A DNA stretch of 64,000 nt. It comes from Deltaproteobacteria bacterium. GTDB taxonomy: Bacteria > Bdellovibrionota_B > Oligoflexia > Oligoflexales > Bog-1112. Each line of letters begins with the position of its first letter. Within the stretch, counting starts at the first letter, position 1. The notes under the pieces were generated by a model. That model saw nothing but the letters and a program-made list of their open reading frames with translations. It had not been told where the DNA came from and made no database searches. Positions 27,561-36,955 of this stretch are shown here, piece after piece. Location: NCBI GenBank assembly GCA_020635195.1, contig JACKAG010000002.1:1-64000 (forward strand). Direction: 5' to 3'. A program made the translations under genes and the position numbers.

Positions 27561-27744
27561 CTTTTATCGGCTCCTTAGCGGTGTTGATGTGATGTGTGTC
27601 GCTGTCTTCCTGAGTGACAGCCTGAAGCAGGCTGCGGAGCCTGCTTCGCTGAAGCATCATCCGGACAAAGAATCCGATGATGAAAGCAAGGCTGATACTG
27701 TAAGCTGCCACGATATAGGGCAGAGGGTTGAGAGATTCACCCAT
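27535..27744 (-). CDS. ccmD: CcmD, small haem exporter subunit
   Basis: 69 residues from the ATG at 27744, which shares one base with the ccmC stop (TAATG). A longer frame to 27957 exists but is antisense to nothing useful and overlaps ccmC. It has a single membrane helix (YIVAAYSISLAFIIGFFVRM) followed by a charged tail with arginines, the usual CcmD layout. CcmD helps release haem-loaded CcmE from CcmABC. Confidence 0.85.
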   Translation of the reverse strand: MGESLNPLPYIVAAYSISLAFIIGFFVRMMLQRSRLRSLLQAVTQEDSDTHHINTAKEPIKDEKQTSKE

Positions 27745-28466
27745 TATGAAGATTCCTGGTTCTGTAAGTGTCTGAGAGAGAGTCGATGGAGTTCTTCTTC
27801 CAGTTTTAAATTGATTGCCCGTTGCCAGATCAGCCAGCAACAGAAAAGCAGCCCACTCAGGCAACAGAGTATGAGAAGGTTTCGGATGTCGCCTGCCATC
27901 GTCGATTCTCCACCTTCCCGGATCAGTCCTGGAGGCTGGTGCAAAGTTCGCCACCACGTGACACTTTTATAAATGACCGGAACATCTGCTGCGATCAGTA
28001 TGCCAAGAACAGGACAGATCTTATTCCGTAGAGAGCCTGCCGGGAGAGAAGACCATAGCAGGAGGTAGCCACAGTACAGGAGGGACAAAATCAATGTGGT
28101 TGTCAGACGAGCGTCCCAGGTCCACCAGACCCCCCATGTGGGCCTGCCCCAGATGGAGCCAGTCACAAGCGTGAGGATGGTGTAAAGCAGGCCAAGTTCG
28201 GCCGTTGCCTTACTGTAGACAAGAGATGATGCATGACCGCGTAAGCCGCTCAGACTGAATAACAGCAGAAGAAATGAGCAAAAAAATGCAGCAAATGCAG
28301 ATGGTACATGTGCATACATGATTCTGTAAACATCTCCCTGATGACTTTCTGTCGGAGCAAAAAACAGGGCATATCCCCAGCACAAAAGCAGAAATATAAG
28401 AAGAATACTTCCTGATATGACGTGTTTTCTCTGATCAGGCAAAGGGCTGAGGCCTTCTTGTTGCAT
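27744..28466 (-). CDS. ccmC: Haem handling protein CcmC
   Basis: 240 residues with six membrane helices. It has the tryptophan-rich haem motif WGVWWTWDARLT and two candidate haem-ligand histidines in YAHVPSAF and RTLHQPPG. It presents haem to CcmE at the periplasmic face. It sits between ccmB and ccmD in a compact operon. Confidence 0.95.
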   Translation of the reverse strand: MQQEGLSPLPDQRKHVISGSILLIFLLLCWGYALFFAPTESHQGDVYRIMYAHVPSAFAAFFCSFLLLLFSLSGLRGHASSLVYSKATAELGLLYTILTLVTGSIWGRPTWGVWWTWDARLTTTLILSLLYCGYLLLWSSLPAGSLRNKICPVLGILIAADVPVIYKSVTWWRTLHQPPGLIREGGESTMAGDIRNLLILCCLSGLLFCCWLIWQRAINLKLEEELHRLSLRHLQNQESS

Positions 28467-28499
28467 TATCCGGTCACCTTCAGGAAAAAATCATGGAAG

Positions 28500-29189
28500 T
28501 TAAGCAGCATCGGTCAGTTCTCCGAACAGCATAAATCCAAGCGTGATATATATTATATCAAAGCCACTAAGCAGGCCCAGCCATTGCCAGCCATGATGAT
28601 CAGGGCCATGTATAAATTCCAGACTGGCCTGTGTCGCGGCTAACAGGACAGGTATGGTCAGTGGAAAATAGATTAATGGAAACAGCATTTCTTTACCAGA
28701 TGCTTTCATGGTCATAGCGCTCAGAAGAACCCCCAGAGCAGCAAGGCCCATGATGCTAAGCAGGCCCGTGATCCAGATGGGGGATAAAAAAATCTGTAGG
28801 TCCAGTCCTGAACTGAAAAAAGCCGCCAGAGCGATCAGTGGCAACAGGACAACCAGGCCATAAAACACAGCCATGACATATCGGGCGAGAAACCATGCTC
28901 CGGGGGCAAGCGGATAGCTCAGGAGCAGATCAAAAACCCGGTCCTGCTGGTCCGGTAAAAAAATTCTGCTATAGCTCATTTGCAGCGCGAACAGGCTGAT
29001 CAGGTAAACTTCAGCCACAAACAGGTGGGTTTCGATTCCCTGACTGACATCACCTAATACAAAGTTAAATAAAATCAAATTAGTAGCAGCAAAAAGAAAG
29101 GGGGTTAACAATCGCTCTTTATCTGCGGCATCTGCTTTCAGATTCTGGGATAGCAGGCAGCGGAACTGGAACCACCAAAGACGGTTCAT
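28500..29189 (-). CDS. ccmB: Haem exporter permease CcmB
   Basis: 229 residues, six membrane helices, with the family features YLISLFALQMSYSRIFLPDQ and DRVFDLLLSYPLAP. With CcmA it forms the ABC unit that frees holo-CcmE from CcmCD using ATP. AGGAGATC lies nine bases before the ATG. Confidence 0.92.
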   Translation of the reverse strand: MNRLWWFQFRCLLSQNLKADAADKERLLTPFLFAATNLILFNFVLGDVSQGIETHLFVAEVYLISLFALQMSYSRIFLPDQQDRVFDLLLSYPLAPGAWFLARYVMAVFYGLVVLLPLIALAAFFSSGLDLQIFLSPIWITGLLSIMGLAALGVLLSAMTMKASGKEMLFPLIYFPLTIPVLLAATQASLEFIHGPDHHGWQWLGLLSGFDIIYITLGFMLFGELTDAA

Positions 29190-29203
29190 CTTCTGAGATC
29201 TCC

Positions 29204-29845
29204 TTAGGCGGGAAAAGAGTCAGGGTGAATCGACAGGCTCCGGTGAGGCAGGTCCTGGACAGCACTCATGTCATGGCTGACCAGAATCGCAGCTCCTGCG
29301 TGTCCGATATGCCGGATCAGAGCTTTTCTGAACAGGTCGACCCCTTTCCGGTCAAGCCCGTAAACCGGCTCATCAAGCAGCCAGTATGGTGCATCGCTGA
29401 GTGTCAGTCTTGCCAGGGCGAGTCTTCTGCGCATGCCGGTGGAAAGCTGGCCTGCCGGAAAGCCTTTGATAAAGCGTGGGTCGCCAAAGCCCCATTCCCG
29501 GAGGGCTTGCGATATCTTATGTTTGTCTGCACTTTGTCCTCGCAGCGTGGACCAGAAAGAAAGGTTACTGAGCGCGTCCATTTTAAGATAAAGCCCGTTG
29601 GACTCTGCGGGCAAAAATTCAATAAACTGACGCAGATCGCCGACTTCACTCTCATCTTTTGTCTTCAGGCGGATTTCTCCGGCACTTGCTTTTCTGATTC
29701 CGGCAAGAATACTGAGGAGCGTTGACTTTCCGGCCCCGTTTGCTCCTGTCAGGTGCAGGACTTCCCCAGGATGTAGCTCAAAACTGAGATCTCTGAAGAT
29801 ATCCCGGTATGCAAAAGAAAACCTGAGGGAAATGACTTTTAACAT
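29204..29845 (-). CDS. ccmA: Cytochrome c maturation ATPase CcmA
   Basis: ABC ATPase of about 213 residues from the ATG at 29845 (MLKVISLRF); a frame reaching 29893 would add 16 residues. Walker A is GANGAGKST, the signature is LSTGMRRRLALARL, and Walker B is YWLLDEPVYGLD. It powers release of haem-CcmE. It starts the ccmABCDEG operon. ccmF and ccmH are not in this window and must lie elsewhere. Confidence 0.92.
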   Translation of the reverse strand: MLKVISLRFSFAYRDIFRDLSFELHPGEVLHLTGANGAGKSTLLSILAGIRKASAGEIRLKTKDESEVGDLRQFIEFLPAESNGLYLKMDALSNLSFWSTLRGQSADKHKISQALREWGFGDPRFIKGFPAGQLSTGMRRRLALARLTLSDAPYWLLDEPVYGLDRKGVDLFRKALIRHIGHAGAAILVSHDMSAVQDLPHRSLSIHPDSFPA

Positions 29846-30074
29846 GATGTTGTTCCGGATATGTCTCATGATAATGCAAAAGCAAGCATTCATGTTCCCT
29901 TACTCTGCCGTACTTTGACCCTTTTCACAAGTTATCGTCAAAAATCATGGCTATCCGTGCTTCGCTGTTTTCTGGCAGGGTTGCAGGCTCATGCGTGTGT
30001 CCGGAGCTTCTTTTCGCTGAGCTCTTGTCTGGATGCCTTTGTGCTGCTCTGTTGTATGGTGATTTCGTGCAAAA

Positions 30075-31592
30075 TCAGCAGGAGCGAGCTGTTGTTGGGG
30101 GGATTGATGTATAAGAGTTTTCCCCTGGAAAAGTCGTTGTGCTCCCTTTCCAGGGCTGGCATACAGCAAGTGGCTGTGTGCTTCTATGCTTTTTGCTCTT
30201 ATTCTTATATTGGCGTGCGAAAGCACGTTGAATAACTCTGTTCACAAACTTTCCGGCGGATCTTAAGCCAGGGTCAGTATCGTTCTGGAGAAACTGGTTG
30301 ATATCATCTTTGTCACTTTGTGTCAGACCATCGAATGCATACCGAGGATCTGAACTTGAAGTGTAGCTCTTCAGGAGGGATGGAACGAGAGATTCCCAGA
30401 CCAGCTGATGTTTAATCTCAGGCGCATAACCAGAGTACCTGACAAACTCCAGCCGGGAAGCAAGGGCCTCAAGGGTATCTTTTTTTGCTATCAGCTCTTC
30501 AATGTCAAAATTTCCGGCCAATATAATTGTTTCCGGTAATTTAACCATAGATTTTAAGTATGGGCTGTAAAAATAACGAACATCAGGATCAAGCAGTTTC
30601 AGCATGAAAGAAAGAACGTCTTCTGACTTTGTGTCTGTTGAAATCAGAAGCCTGTCAAATTCGTCAATGAATAAAATTTGGTTGCTGTAGTTTATGTCAG
30701 TTGCGGAATCTACTGTAGACGTGATGGCTTCAAGTAGCCTGCCGGGCTTTGGATTACTGCTGTTTAAGCTTGAGCCAATGATGTCTTCAATTGAGGCTCC
30801 GTCGAGATTAACCACAGACATGTCAGAGCCTATAGTTTTTGCAAGGGTTTTGACGGAAAAGCTTTTTCCTGTGCCAGGCTTTCCTACAAGATATAGTGGA
30901 TATCGGGTTTCAACAGCACTCCCAAAAGTCTGAATCGCAATCTCATTTAAAGCAAATAAGTCAAGTGTTTCCTGGATATTAGCTGGAAATAAATGCAGGG
31001 CCTGTCGGATTTTATCACTGTCATATTCAAGCTCTTTCGACGCGACTGGAAGTTTGAGCGCTATTTCAAGTATCTTGGATAGCTTATTTCGCGCCTCATC
31101 TGTCTGGTTTCGCCAGTAGTCATAAAAGACTTCCTCTTCCAGATAAGTTTGCATCGACTTTTCGAAAAAAAGTTTTTTTGCGGCATAATTTATAATATGG
31201 CTTTCTTCTAAGACTTCCGGAGGCTGGACCATATATATTGCCTGCTGAATAACCAGCATTCCGGGAGTTATGATGAGGGATGGGCTTAATACCACGGCGG
31301 CGGTCATTGCTATATCTTGCATGTTCGGATCGTTAATGAAGCTTGCTTTTTTATACAGGGTGTAAACCAGGGGGGAAGCAGAAGCAACCGTCATCAGAGC
31401 GTACTTGGCAGCCCACTTTGCAGAATATATTCTTTTTGTATAGAACAGATGTCTTTCCATTGTATTTCTGCAGTATTGGATTTTTTCCTCTATAGTCTTC
31501 AGATTCTGGAATCTATCTTCGTTCTGAACCTGATCAATACGATCGAATAATCTTATGTTCGCAAACTCTTTGCGAAAAGATTCTATCTGCAT
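30075..31592 (-). CDS. Membrane-associated AAA+ ATPase, unknown role
   Basis: 505 residues. The N-terminal third has two hydrophobic stretches (about 64-82 and 92-115). A AAA+ module follows: Walker A LVGKPGTGKSFSVKTL, Walker B ILFIDEFDRLL, and a sensor-1-like Asn in IILAGNFDIEEL. The layout suggests a membrane-bound ATPase that remodels proteins. The C-terminal 35 residues are low-complexity and may be a decayed or shifted tail. It matches no named AAA family that I recognise. A short membrane ORF lies just upstream. Confidence 0.75.
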   Translation of the reverse strand: MQIESFRKEFANIRLFDRIDQVQNEDRFQNLKTIEEKIQYCRNTMERHLFYTKRIYSAKWAAKYALMTVASASPLVYTLYKKASFINDPNMQDIAMTAAVVLSPSLIITPGMLVIQQAIYMVQPPEVLEESHIINYAAKKLFFEKSMQTYLEEEVFYDYWRNQTDEARNKLSKILEIALKLPVASKELEYDSDKIRQALHLFPANIQETLDLFALNEIAIQTFGSAVETRYPLYLVGKPGTGKSFSVKTLAKTIGSDMSVVNLDGASIEDIIGSSLNSSNPKPGRLLEAITSTVDSATDINYSNQILFIDEFDRLLISTDTKSEDVLSFMLKLLDPDVRYFYSPYLKSMVKLPETIILAGNFDIEELIAKKDTLEALASRLEFVRYSGYAPEIKHQLVWESLVPSLLKSYTSSSDPRYAFDGLTQSDKDDINQFLQNDTDPGLRSAGKFVNRVIQRAFARQYKNKSKKHRSTQPLAVCQPWKGSTTTFPGENSYTSIPPTTARSC

Positions 31593-31628
31593 GTCTTTTT
31601 GAGACTCGCTGGAGCCAGCTTTTGCTAT

Positions 31629-31862
31629 CTAATTAAGCATAGATAATAAAAGAATAAAAAAGCCTATCCTGCGGGCTAAATTATGAAACATATTGAAATC
31701 CCTGTTTTTAATTTGATCTTTTATGACAGTAGATAAAGATACTGTCATCATAATTAATATAATGATTAGTATAATGCAATAAAAGACAATTAATACATTA
31801 ATATTAGTATGTTGATTTTTTCTGGTAGCTCGTTGTGCAGTGAATATATGAGATATGATCAT
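31629..31862 (-). CDS. Possible small membrane protein
   Basis: A 77-residue frame with two hydrophobic segments (VLIVFYCIILIIILIMMTV and GFFILLLSMLN), ending 36 bp before the AAA+ gene. The ATG lies within an 18-bp palindrome and its GGGGAG is only two bases away, so the start is doubtful. AT-rich sequence easily gives such frames by chance. Confidence 0.3.
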   Translation of the reverse strand: MIISHIFTAQRATRKNQHTNINVLIVFYCIILIIILIMMTVSLSTVIKDQIKNRDFNMFHNLARRIGFFILLLSMLN

Positions 31863-31867
31863 ATCTC
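31850..31867. promoter_or_regulatory. 18-bp perfect palindrome upstream of the AAA+ gene
   Basis: GAGATATGATCATATCTC equals its reverse complement. It is about 260 bp upstream of the AAA+ start and could be an operator for that transcription unit. No T-run follows on either strand, so it is not a terminator. Confidence 0.35.
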
Positions 31868-32028
31868 CCCGGACATCGAAGGCTCTTGACAGTTTTGCAT
31901 CGGCGGTTTCTTAGGAGTGGGAAGCCTGTAGGCAAGCACCCCATTATTTTTTTCAGGATTAAGGGTTGTTGTTTTTGATGATTATGTAGTTTTAAGAGGG
32001 GGGGGCGGAATCGCTTGAAAAATAAGCT

Positions 32029-32616
32029 TTATTTTGCTCCGTGCTCTTTAAGGATGTCGATAATATTTTGATATTTGTCGTTTAGATCTGATTGCTTATC
32101 TTTTTCTTCTTCAGCCAGAGAGAGGGGAGTTTGGGATACACGGTTTTCTTTATTAACTTCAGCTCCATTTGCTATGAGAAATTCTACGAGACCTTGATGT
32201 CCAGAATATGCTGCATAATGAAGAGGGGTGTCGCTTATCTTATTTTCTGCATTTACATCTGCTCCATTTCCTATAAGAAGTTCTGCGATCTCTCTATAGC
32301 CATGCATTGATGCGACATGAATTGGAGTTTCGCCACCCTTATCTGCTTTATTTACGCTTGCACCACGATCAATAAGTATTTGAATCATTTCTATGTTTTG
32401 TTGCATGGTTGCTAAAAGGATGGCTGTTTCCTGCTCTTTGTTCGATCTATTGACGTCTTTTACATTCTGGATGATTTCTAAAAAAGCTTCTTTTTTATCA
32501 GATCTTATAGTAAGACCAAGAGGAGTTTCGCCAGGCTCAACAATATGGGGCATTTCCCCAGCAAAAATCATGTTATTGCTTAATATCATTAAAAAAATAA
32601 AAAATGAGACTTTCAT
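32029..32616 (-). CDS. Secreted ankyrin-repeat protein, third paralog
   Basis: 195 residues from ATG 32616, with AAAGGA seven bases before. Signal peptide MKVSFFIFLMILSNNMIFA, then about four or five ankyrin repeats with the regular GADVN and GGETPIHVA patterns. Much shorter than the two duplicated ankyrin proteins and not closely related to them, so it arose separately. Likely a periplasmic or secreted protein-binding module; partner unknown. Confidence 0.85.
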   Translation of the reverse strand: MKVSFFIFLMILSNNMIFAGEMPHIVEPGETPLGLTIRSDKKEAFLEIIQNVKDVNRSNKEQETAILLATMQQNIEMIQILIDRGASVNKADKGGETPIHVASMHGYREIAELLIGNGADVNAENKISDTPLHYAAYSGHQGLVEFLIANGAEVNKENRVSQTPLSLAEEEKDKQSDLNDKYQNIIDILKEHGAK

Positions 32617-32649
32617 TCTTGTGATCCTTTTTCTGAAAATCTGTATCAA

Positions 32650-32998
32650 AAAACTCGTAATAGATATCAGGAAAGGACTATTCGGACAATATTTTATGCA
32701 TAATGCTATGAAGTTTAAGTATAAATCTAATAACCTGTTCCTTTATGAACCTGTTATATCGCACAAAAACTATGCTCCTCCATGCATACCTGATTGGGGT
32801 ATCCGGCATTACTGTAATCTAAATCCCATCATGACAGCGTTTCAGATGTTATAGAAAAAGGAGATAAGTAAAGGTTCTGCTCTGGCCCTGGTCTGAGGTG
32901 TTTCAGCTTATGGAGGTTGTGTGTGATCTAAAATATGCTGGCGATTCGCACTCATAATTTGCCTGCGAACTTAAAAGTTTGGGACTTCCTTCGCTCAG
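32650..32998. other. Gene-free stretch
   Basis: About 350 bp between the ankyrin gene start and the end of the outer-membrane protein gene. No credible gene, element end or strong hairpin was seen. It presumably holds the ankyrin promoter, but no clear -35/-10 pair stands out. Confidence 0.4.
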
Positions 32999-34222
32999 TC
33001 ACTCGTAGAGGACATTTACAGAGATAACCCCGACATTTCTTCGTTCAACGACATGATAGTTTCCTGTTCCGATATCTTCTGCGTGTGAGGCGACTTCAAA
33101 CTGAATGAGACCAAGGTTCAGGTTGAGCCCATAAGATGCACCTGCCAGATTGTAACCCGTCCGGAGTCCGAGGACGGCTTCACTTCCGAAACCTCCAAAA
33201 TTCAGCTCAGCGGCTGTGCGGAATTTTTTATTGAGGGCAACCTGCTTATCTGTGAGATGATGGCCTTCAATAATAAAATTAAAAGCCCCTGAACGGCCAA
33301 GATAAGGAGACAGAGAAAAACCCATGGTCAGGTTTTCAGGGTCAACGATCGTTTTTTCGTCGTTCAGAACTCCTGCCGGATCATTCTTCAGATGATAGCG
33401 TGCCCCACCAACGTTTTTATTGACAAGGGACAGTGCTGGCCGTCCGTATTTTCCCAGCTTCCATATCATGCCAAGATTTCCGGAGACCCCCTGATATTTC
33501 CGGAGCGCCGGAGTCAGGGTGCTTTTACGGTCTTCACTTCGCACCAGGTCGTCATAGGCAAAATCGCCTTTTAACTGATTTCGCTGATTGTAGGCCGCAA
33601 AAGCTCCAAGATAAAAGGTTTCTCTGGTGTCGGTGACACTAAAACCGGCCCCTGTTGAATTTTGCGTCCGATAATGGAGGCTGATGGCTTTTGCCGGGTC
33701 GGGCTCATTTTCTTTGCGAAATGCAGCGAGCTGAGTATCTGTAGACTGGAGAATGAGCATTCTGCCGATTCCCAGGCTGAGCAGTCCTGAGGCTCTGCCA
33801 TATTGTCTTTGTCCCTGATGAGCATCAATGATCGCGGCTCCGGTCCCTTTATCTCCTGCCCCATCCATGCTCTGAAACTCGCCCCGTAATTTTGCTGTGG
33901 CTTCATTGGCCGCATATCCTATGTATGGAAAATGAAGCTGACGGATGGCAGGAGGTTTTGATCGTTCCCAGTGTAGCCCTCCAATCCCGGCTGGATTGTA
34001 AAATGGGGCATGGATTCCATCTGCGAGTGTTGAAAGAGCCCCGCCCATTCCGGCAGCTCTTGCTGAGATAAAAGGAGCGTCATCGACAACTGTTTTAATA
34101 TCTGTGGAATCATCTGCTGATGCGATTGCGCTGCTACAAAGGATAAGACAGGAGAAAAGAACCACATTTCTTTTGATCTGATCCGATTTTCCCTTTGTTT
34201 TTCTTATGTATATTGTCATCAT
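32999..34222 (-). CDS. Outer-membrane beta-barrel protein, PorV/FadL-like
   Basis: 407 residues from the ATG pair at 34217-34222; a frame to 34321 would bury the signal peptide. Signal sequence NVVLFSCLILCSSAIASA, then FISARAAGMGGALSTLADG followed by FYNPAGIGGL, the opening of barrel proteins of the PorV/UPF0164/FadL-like group. Alternating strands continue to the C-terminal GVISVNVLYE. It probably sits in the outer membrane as a channel or a type IX-like accessory; the substrate is unknown. Confidence 0.7.
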   Translation of the reverse strand: MMTIYIRKTKGKSDQIKRNVVLFSCLILCSSAIASADDSTDIKTVVDDAPFISARAAGMGGALSTLADGIHAPFYNPAGIGGLHWERSKPPAIRQLHFPYIGYAANEATAKLRGEFQSMDGAGDKGTGAAIIDAHQGQRQYGRASGLLSLGIGRMLILQSTDTQLAAFRKENEPDPAKAISLHYRTQNSTGAGFSVTDTRETFYLGAFAAYNQRNQLKGDFAYDDLVRSEDRKSTLTPALRKYQGVSGNLGMIWKLGKYGRPALSLVNKNVGGARYHLKNDPAGVLNDEKTIVDPENLTMGFSLSPYLGRSGAFNFIIEGHHLTDKQVALNKKFRTAAELNFGGFGSEAVLGLRTGYNLAGASYGLNLNLGLIQFEVASHAEDIGTGNYHVVERRNVGVISVNVLYE

Positions 34223-34630
34223 TATTCCGGAATCTTTGTTTTTTCTATCATAACTTTCGGAAGAATCATGAAAATATAAAATCTTTTTTGAAAGTATTTT
34301 TAACAAACTGTTTATTAACAATGATTTGAATCAGTTCTGGAGCTTTTTATCAGCTGTTATACTTTTTGATGTGAAGTCGTTTTATGCTGTGTTTTTATTT
34401 AAAATCAATGATGATTTCTGGGCATATCTTTGTGGATAAATATTTTTTTTCTGCTGCGATATATAAATGCAGAAGATCTGTTGTGAATCTTTTGAAAGAT
34501 CTGGCAGACTGATAAAACAGAGAGCTGTTTCTCAAAGAAAGTCTGTGCTGAGATGATGACAACAGATCGTGAAGCGAAGGTCCCGAAAAATTATCCGGAG
34601 TTGCCAGGAACTTTCTTCCATTTCTCTGCT

Positions 34631-34659
34631 TTGACAGGCTCTGAACAAGAGCCTATCAT
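34631..34659 (+). promoter_or_regulatory. Sigma-70-type promoter with palindromic spacer
   Basis: A perfect -35 TTGACA (34631-34636), a 17-bp spacer, and a -10 TATCAT (34654-34659). The palindrome AGGCTCT-GAACA-AGAGCCT (34636-34654) fills the spacer almost exactly, so a dimeric regulator bound there would cover the promoter. Transcription would start near 34666, giving prkA an 80-base leader. Confidence 0.65.
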
Positions 34660-34681
34660 CTTAGCATAGTAAGAAGGTGGG

Positions 34682-34702
34682 GTTTCCGCTACTGTCGGAA
34701 AC
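34682..34702 (+). promoter_or_regulatory. Hairpin in the prkA leader
   Basis: GTTTCCG (34682-34688) and CGGAAAC (34696-34702) form a perfect 7-bp stem with a 7-base loop inside the predicted prkA leader. No T-run follows directly, so it may affect mRNA stability or translation. Confidence 0.45.
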
Positions 34703-34746
34703 GATGATCCATAGCTTTTTTACCCAGAGTCAGATGAGATTGGCGG

Positions 34747-36846
34747 ATGGATTCTGACTTTTCTGACGTAAAGGCCCGCTCTATGAATGCTGAAAATCTG
34801 ATCGATATTGTGACCAGAGAAGGTCTGAAAGACAAGCACAGAGAGCTTCACTGGAGTGGTTCGTTTACCGACTACCTCAATATGCTCGTCGAAAAACCAG
34901 AAATTACGCGAACGGCATTCCAGCGCTTATACGACATGATTGCCTCATATGGCTATGAGACTTATGTCGAATACAAGAAAAAAATTGTTCACTGGAAATT
35001 TTTTGATGACCCCATCGAAAACGGGAAAGACGCTGTTTTTGGTCTGGATGTTCATCTTATGAAACTGGTGAATGTCATTAAGGCGGGTGCTTTTCATTAT
35101 GGACCTGAAAAAAGGGTGATCCTGCTTCATGGGCCTGTTGGATCAGCGAAGTCAACGATAGCCAGAATGCTGAAAAAGGGTCTGGAGCTTTATTCGACCT
35201 CACCTGAAGGTGAGTTGTATAGCTGGGATTGGACAAATCTTAAAGAAGTTCTCAATATGGATGACAGTATGCCCTGTCCCATGCATGAGGACCCGATTCA
35301 TCTGATCCCGGATGAAAGAAGAACAGCTGTTCTGGATAAGCTTAATAAAAATCGTGACAGAACAAAGCAGATCTATATCGAAGGCAGCCTTTGCCCTGCC
35401 TGTCGCTATGTTTATAAGCACCTTCTGGAACATTACAATGGCGACTGGCCCAGTATTGTCAATAACCATGTCCGGGTCAAAAGAGTCTTGCTTTCTGAGA
35501 AAGACCGGATCGGAATTGGTACATTCCAGCCAAAAGACGAAAAAAATCAGGATTCAACAGAACTCACCGGGGATATCAATTATAGAAAAATTGCTGTCTA
35601 TGGATCTGATTCTGATCCGCGGGCGTTCAATTTTGATGGTGAATTTAACATCTCCAATCGTGGCATGATTGAGTTCGTAGAAGTTCTGAAATTAGATGTG
35701 GCTTTTCTTTATGATCTTCTGACTGCAAGTCAGGAGCATAAAATTAAGCCAAAGAAGTTTGCACAGACGGATATCGATCTGGTGATTATCGGACACACGA
35801 ATGAGCCTGAATACAGAAAATTACAGAGCAATGAGTTCATGGAAGCCTTGCGGGACCGGACTGTCAAAATAGATATTCCGTATATCACAAAGCTTAATCA
35901 GGAAATTAAAATTTATCAAAAAGATTTTAATCCCAAAACAGTACCCAATATCCATATTGCTCCACATACGCTGGAAATGGCTTCTATGTGGGCGATTCTG
36001 ACGAGACTTGAAGAACCTAAAAAAGCAAACCTTACTCTGGTTCAGAAATTAAAGCTATACAATGGAAAAACATCTCAGCATTTTACAGAAGATAATATTA
36101 AAGAGCTAAGAAAAGAAACAGAAAAAGAGGGTCTGGAAGGGATTTCTCCCCGTTATATTCAGGATAAAATTTCGAATGCTCTCATTATTGATAAGGGGAG
36201 CGGCTGTATTAATCCTTTTATTGTTCTGAATGAACTCGGAAGTGGTCTGAAAGGACACTCTCTCATCAATCATGAAGAAGTGCGCAAGCATTATTCAGAG
36301 TTGTTGTCTGATGTCAAACGAGAATATGAAGATATTGTAAAGCATGAAGTGCAAAGGGCAATTTCTGCCGATGAAAGTGCAATTGAGAAATTGTGCGGCA
36401 ATTATATCGACAATATCAAAGCTTATATTCAGAAGGAAAAAATACGCAACCAGTATACAGGTGCTGACGATGAGCCTGATGAGCGTCTGATGCGATCTGT
36501 AGAAGAAAAAATCGATATTTCCGAGAGTCGGAAAGATGATTTCAGGCGTGAAATTATGAACTATATCGGAGCCCTGGCTCTTGATGGCAAGTCCTTTGAT
36601 TTCAGAACAAATGAGCGCTTGCATAAAGCTCTTGAACTGAAATTGTTTGAGGATCAGAAGGATACCATCAAACTGACAACGCTTGTATCTACTGTCGTAG
36701 ACAAAGAAACTCAGGCGAAAATTGATGTTGTAAAAAACCGCCTTATTAAAAATTATGGTTACTGTGAAATATGTGCTGGTGACGCTCTCAGCTTTGTTGC
36801 CAGCATTTTTGCAAGGGGAGATGCGGGAAATCGCGAAAAAAAATAA
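34747..36846 (+). CDS. prkA: PrkA serine protein kinase
   Basis: 699 residues. N-terminal AAA-like domain with Walker A HGPVGSAKSTIARML (about 125-140), then the PrkA segments CPMHEDPIHLIP, RNRG-like SNRGMIEFVEVLK and ALRDRTVKIDIPY, and a C-terminal kinase-like domain. PrkA is a stress and starvation regulator whose substrates are poorly known; bacilli use it in sporulation and gammaproteobacteria in nitrogen or stationary stress. It heads a prkA-yeaH-spoVR operon, the usual grouping. The ATG at 34747 has only a weak ribosome site; an ATG at 34783 is the alternative. Confidence 0.93.
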   Translation: MDSDFSDVKARSMNAENLIDIVTREGLKDKHRELHWSGSFTDYLNMLVEKPEITRTAFQRLYDMIASYGYETYVEYKKKIVHWKFFDDPIENGKDAVFGLDVHLMKLVNVIKAGAFHYGPEKRVILLHGPVGSAKSTIARMLKKGLELYSTSPEGELYSWDWTNLKEVLNMDDSMPCPMHEDPIHLIPDERRTAVLDKLNKNRDRTKQIYIEGSLCPACRYVYKHLLEHYNGDWPSIVNNHVRVKRVLLSEKDRIGIGTFQPKDEKNQDSTELTGDINYRKIAVYGSDSDPRAFNFDGEFNISNRGMIEFVEVLKLDVAFLYDLLTASQEHKIKPKKFAQTDIDLVIIGHTNEPEYRKLQSNEFMEALRDRTVKIDIPYITKLNQEIKIYQKDFNPKTVPNIHIAPHTLEMASMWAILTRLEEPKKANLTLVQKLKLYNGKTSQHFTEDNIKELRKETEKEGLEGISPRYIQDKISNALIIDKGSGCINPFIVLNELGSGLKGHSLINHEEVRKHYSELLSDVKREYEDIVKHEVQRAISADESAIEKLCGNYIDNIKAYIQKEKIRNQYTGADDEPDERLMRSVEEKIDISESRKDDFRREIMNYIGALALDGKSFDFRTNERLHKALELKLFEDQKDTIKLTTLVSTVVDKETQAKIDVVKNRLIKNYGYCEICAGDALSFVASIFARGDAGNREKK

Positions 36847-36955
36847 ATAAGAAAGTCACGTGATGTCATCTGTCTTGTCCCTGACGTGAAAGGTATGATT
36901 TCATGCTTTTCTGGAAAATCCTGGTCATTACGAAATTAAGAAAGGTCTTTTTCAG

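Noticed and set aside
27745..27957. N-terminal extension of the ccmD frame up to 27957
   Set aside because: It overlaps ccmC coding sequence, has no ribosome site, and the ATG at 27744 gives the usual small CcmD with a TAATG junction.
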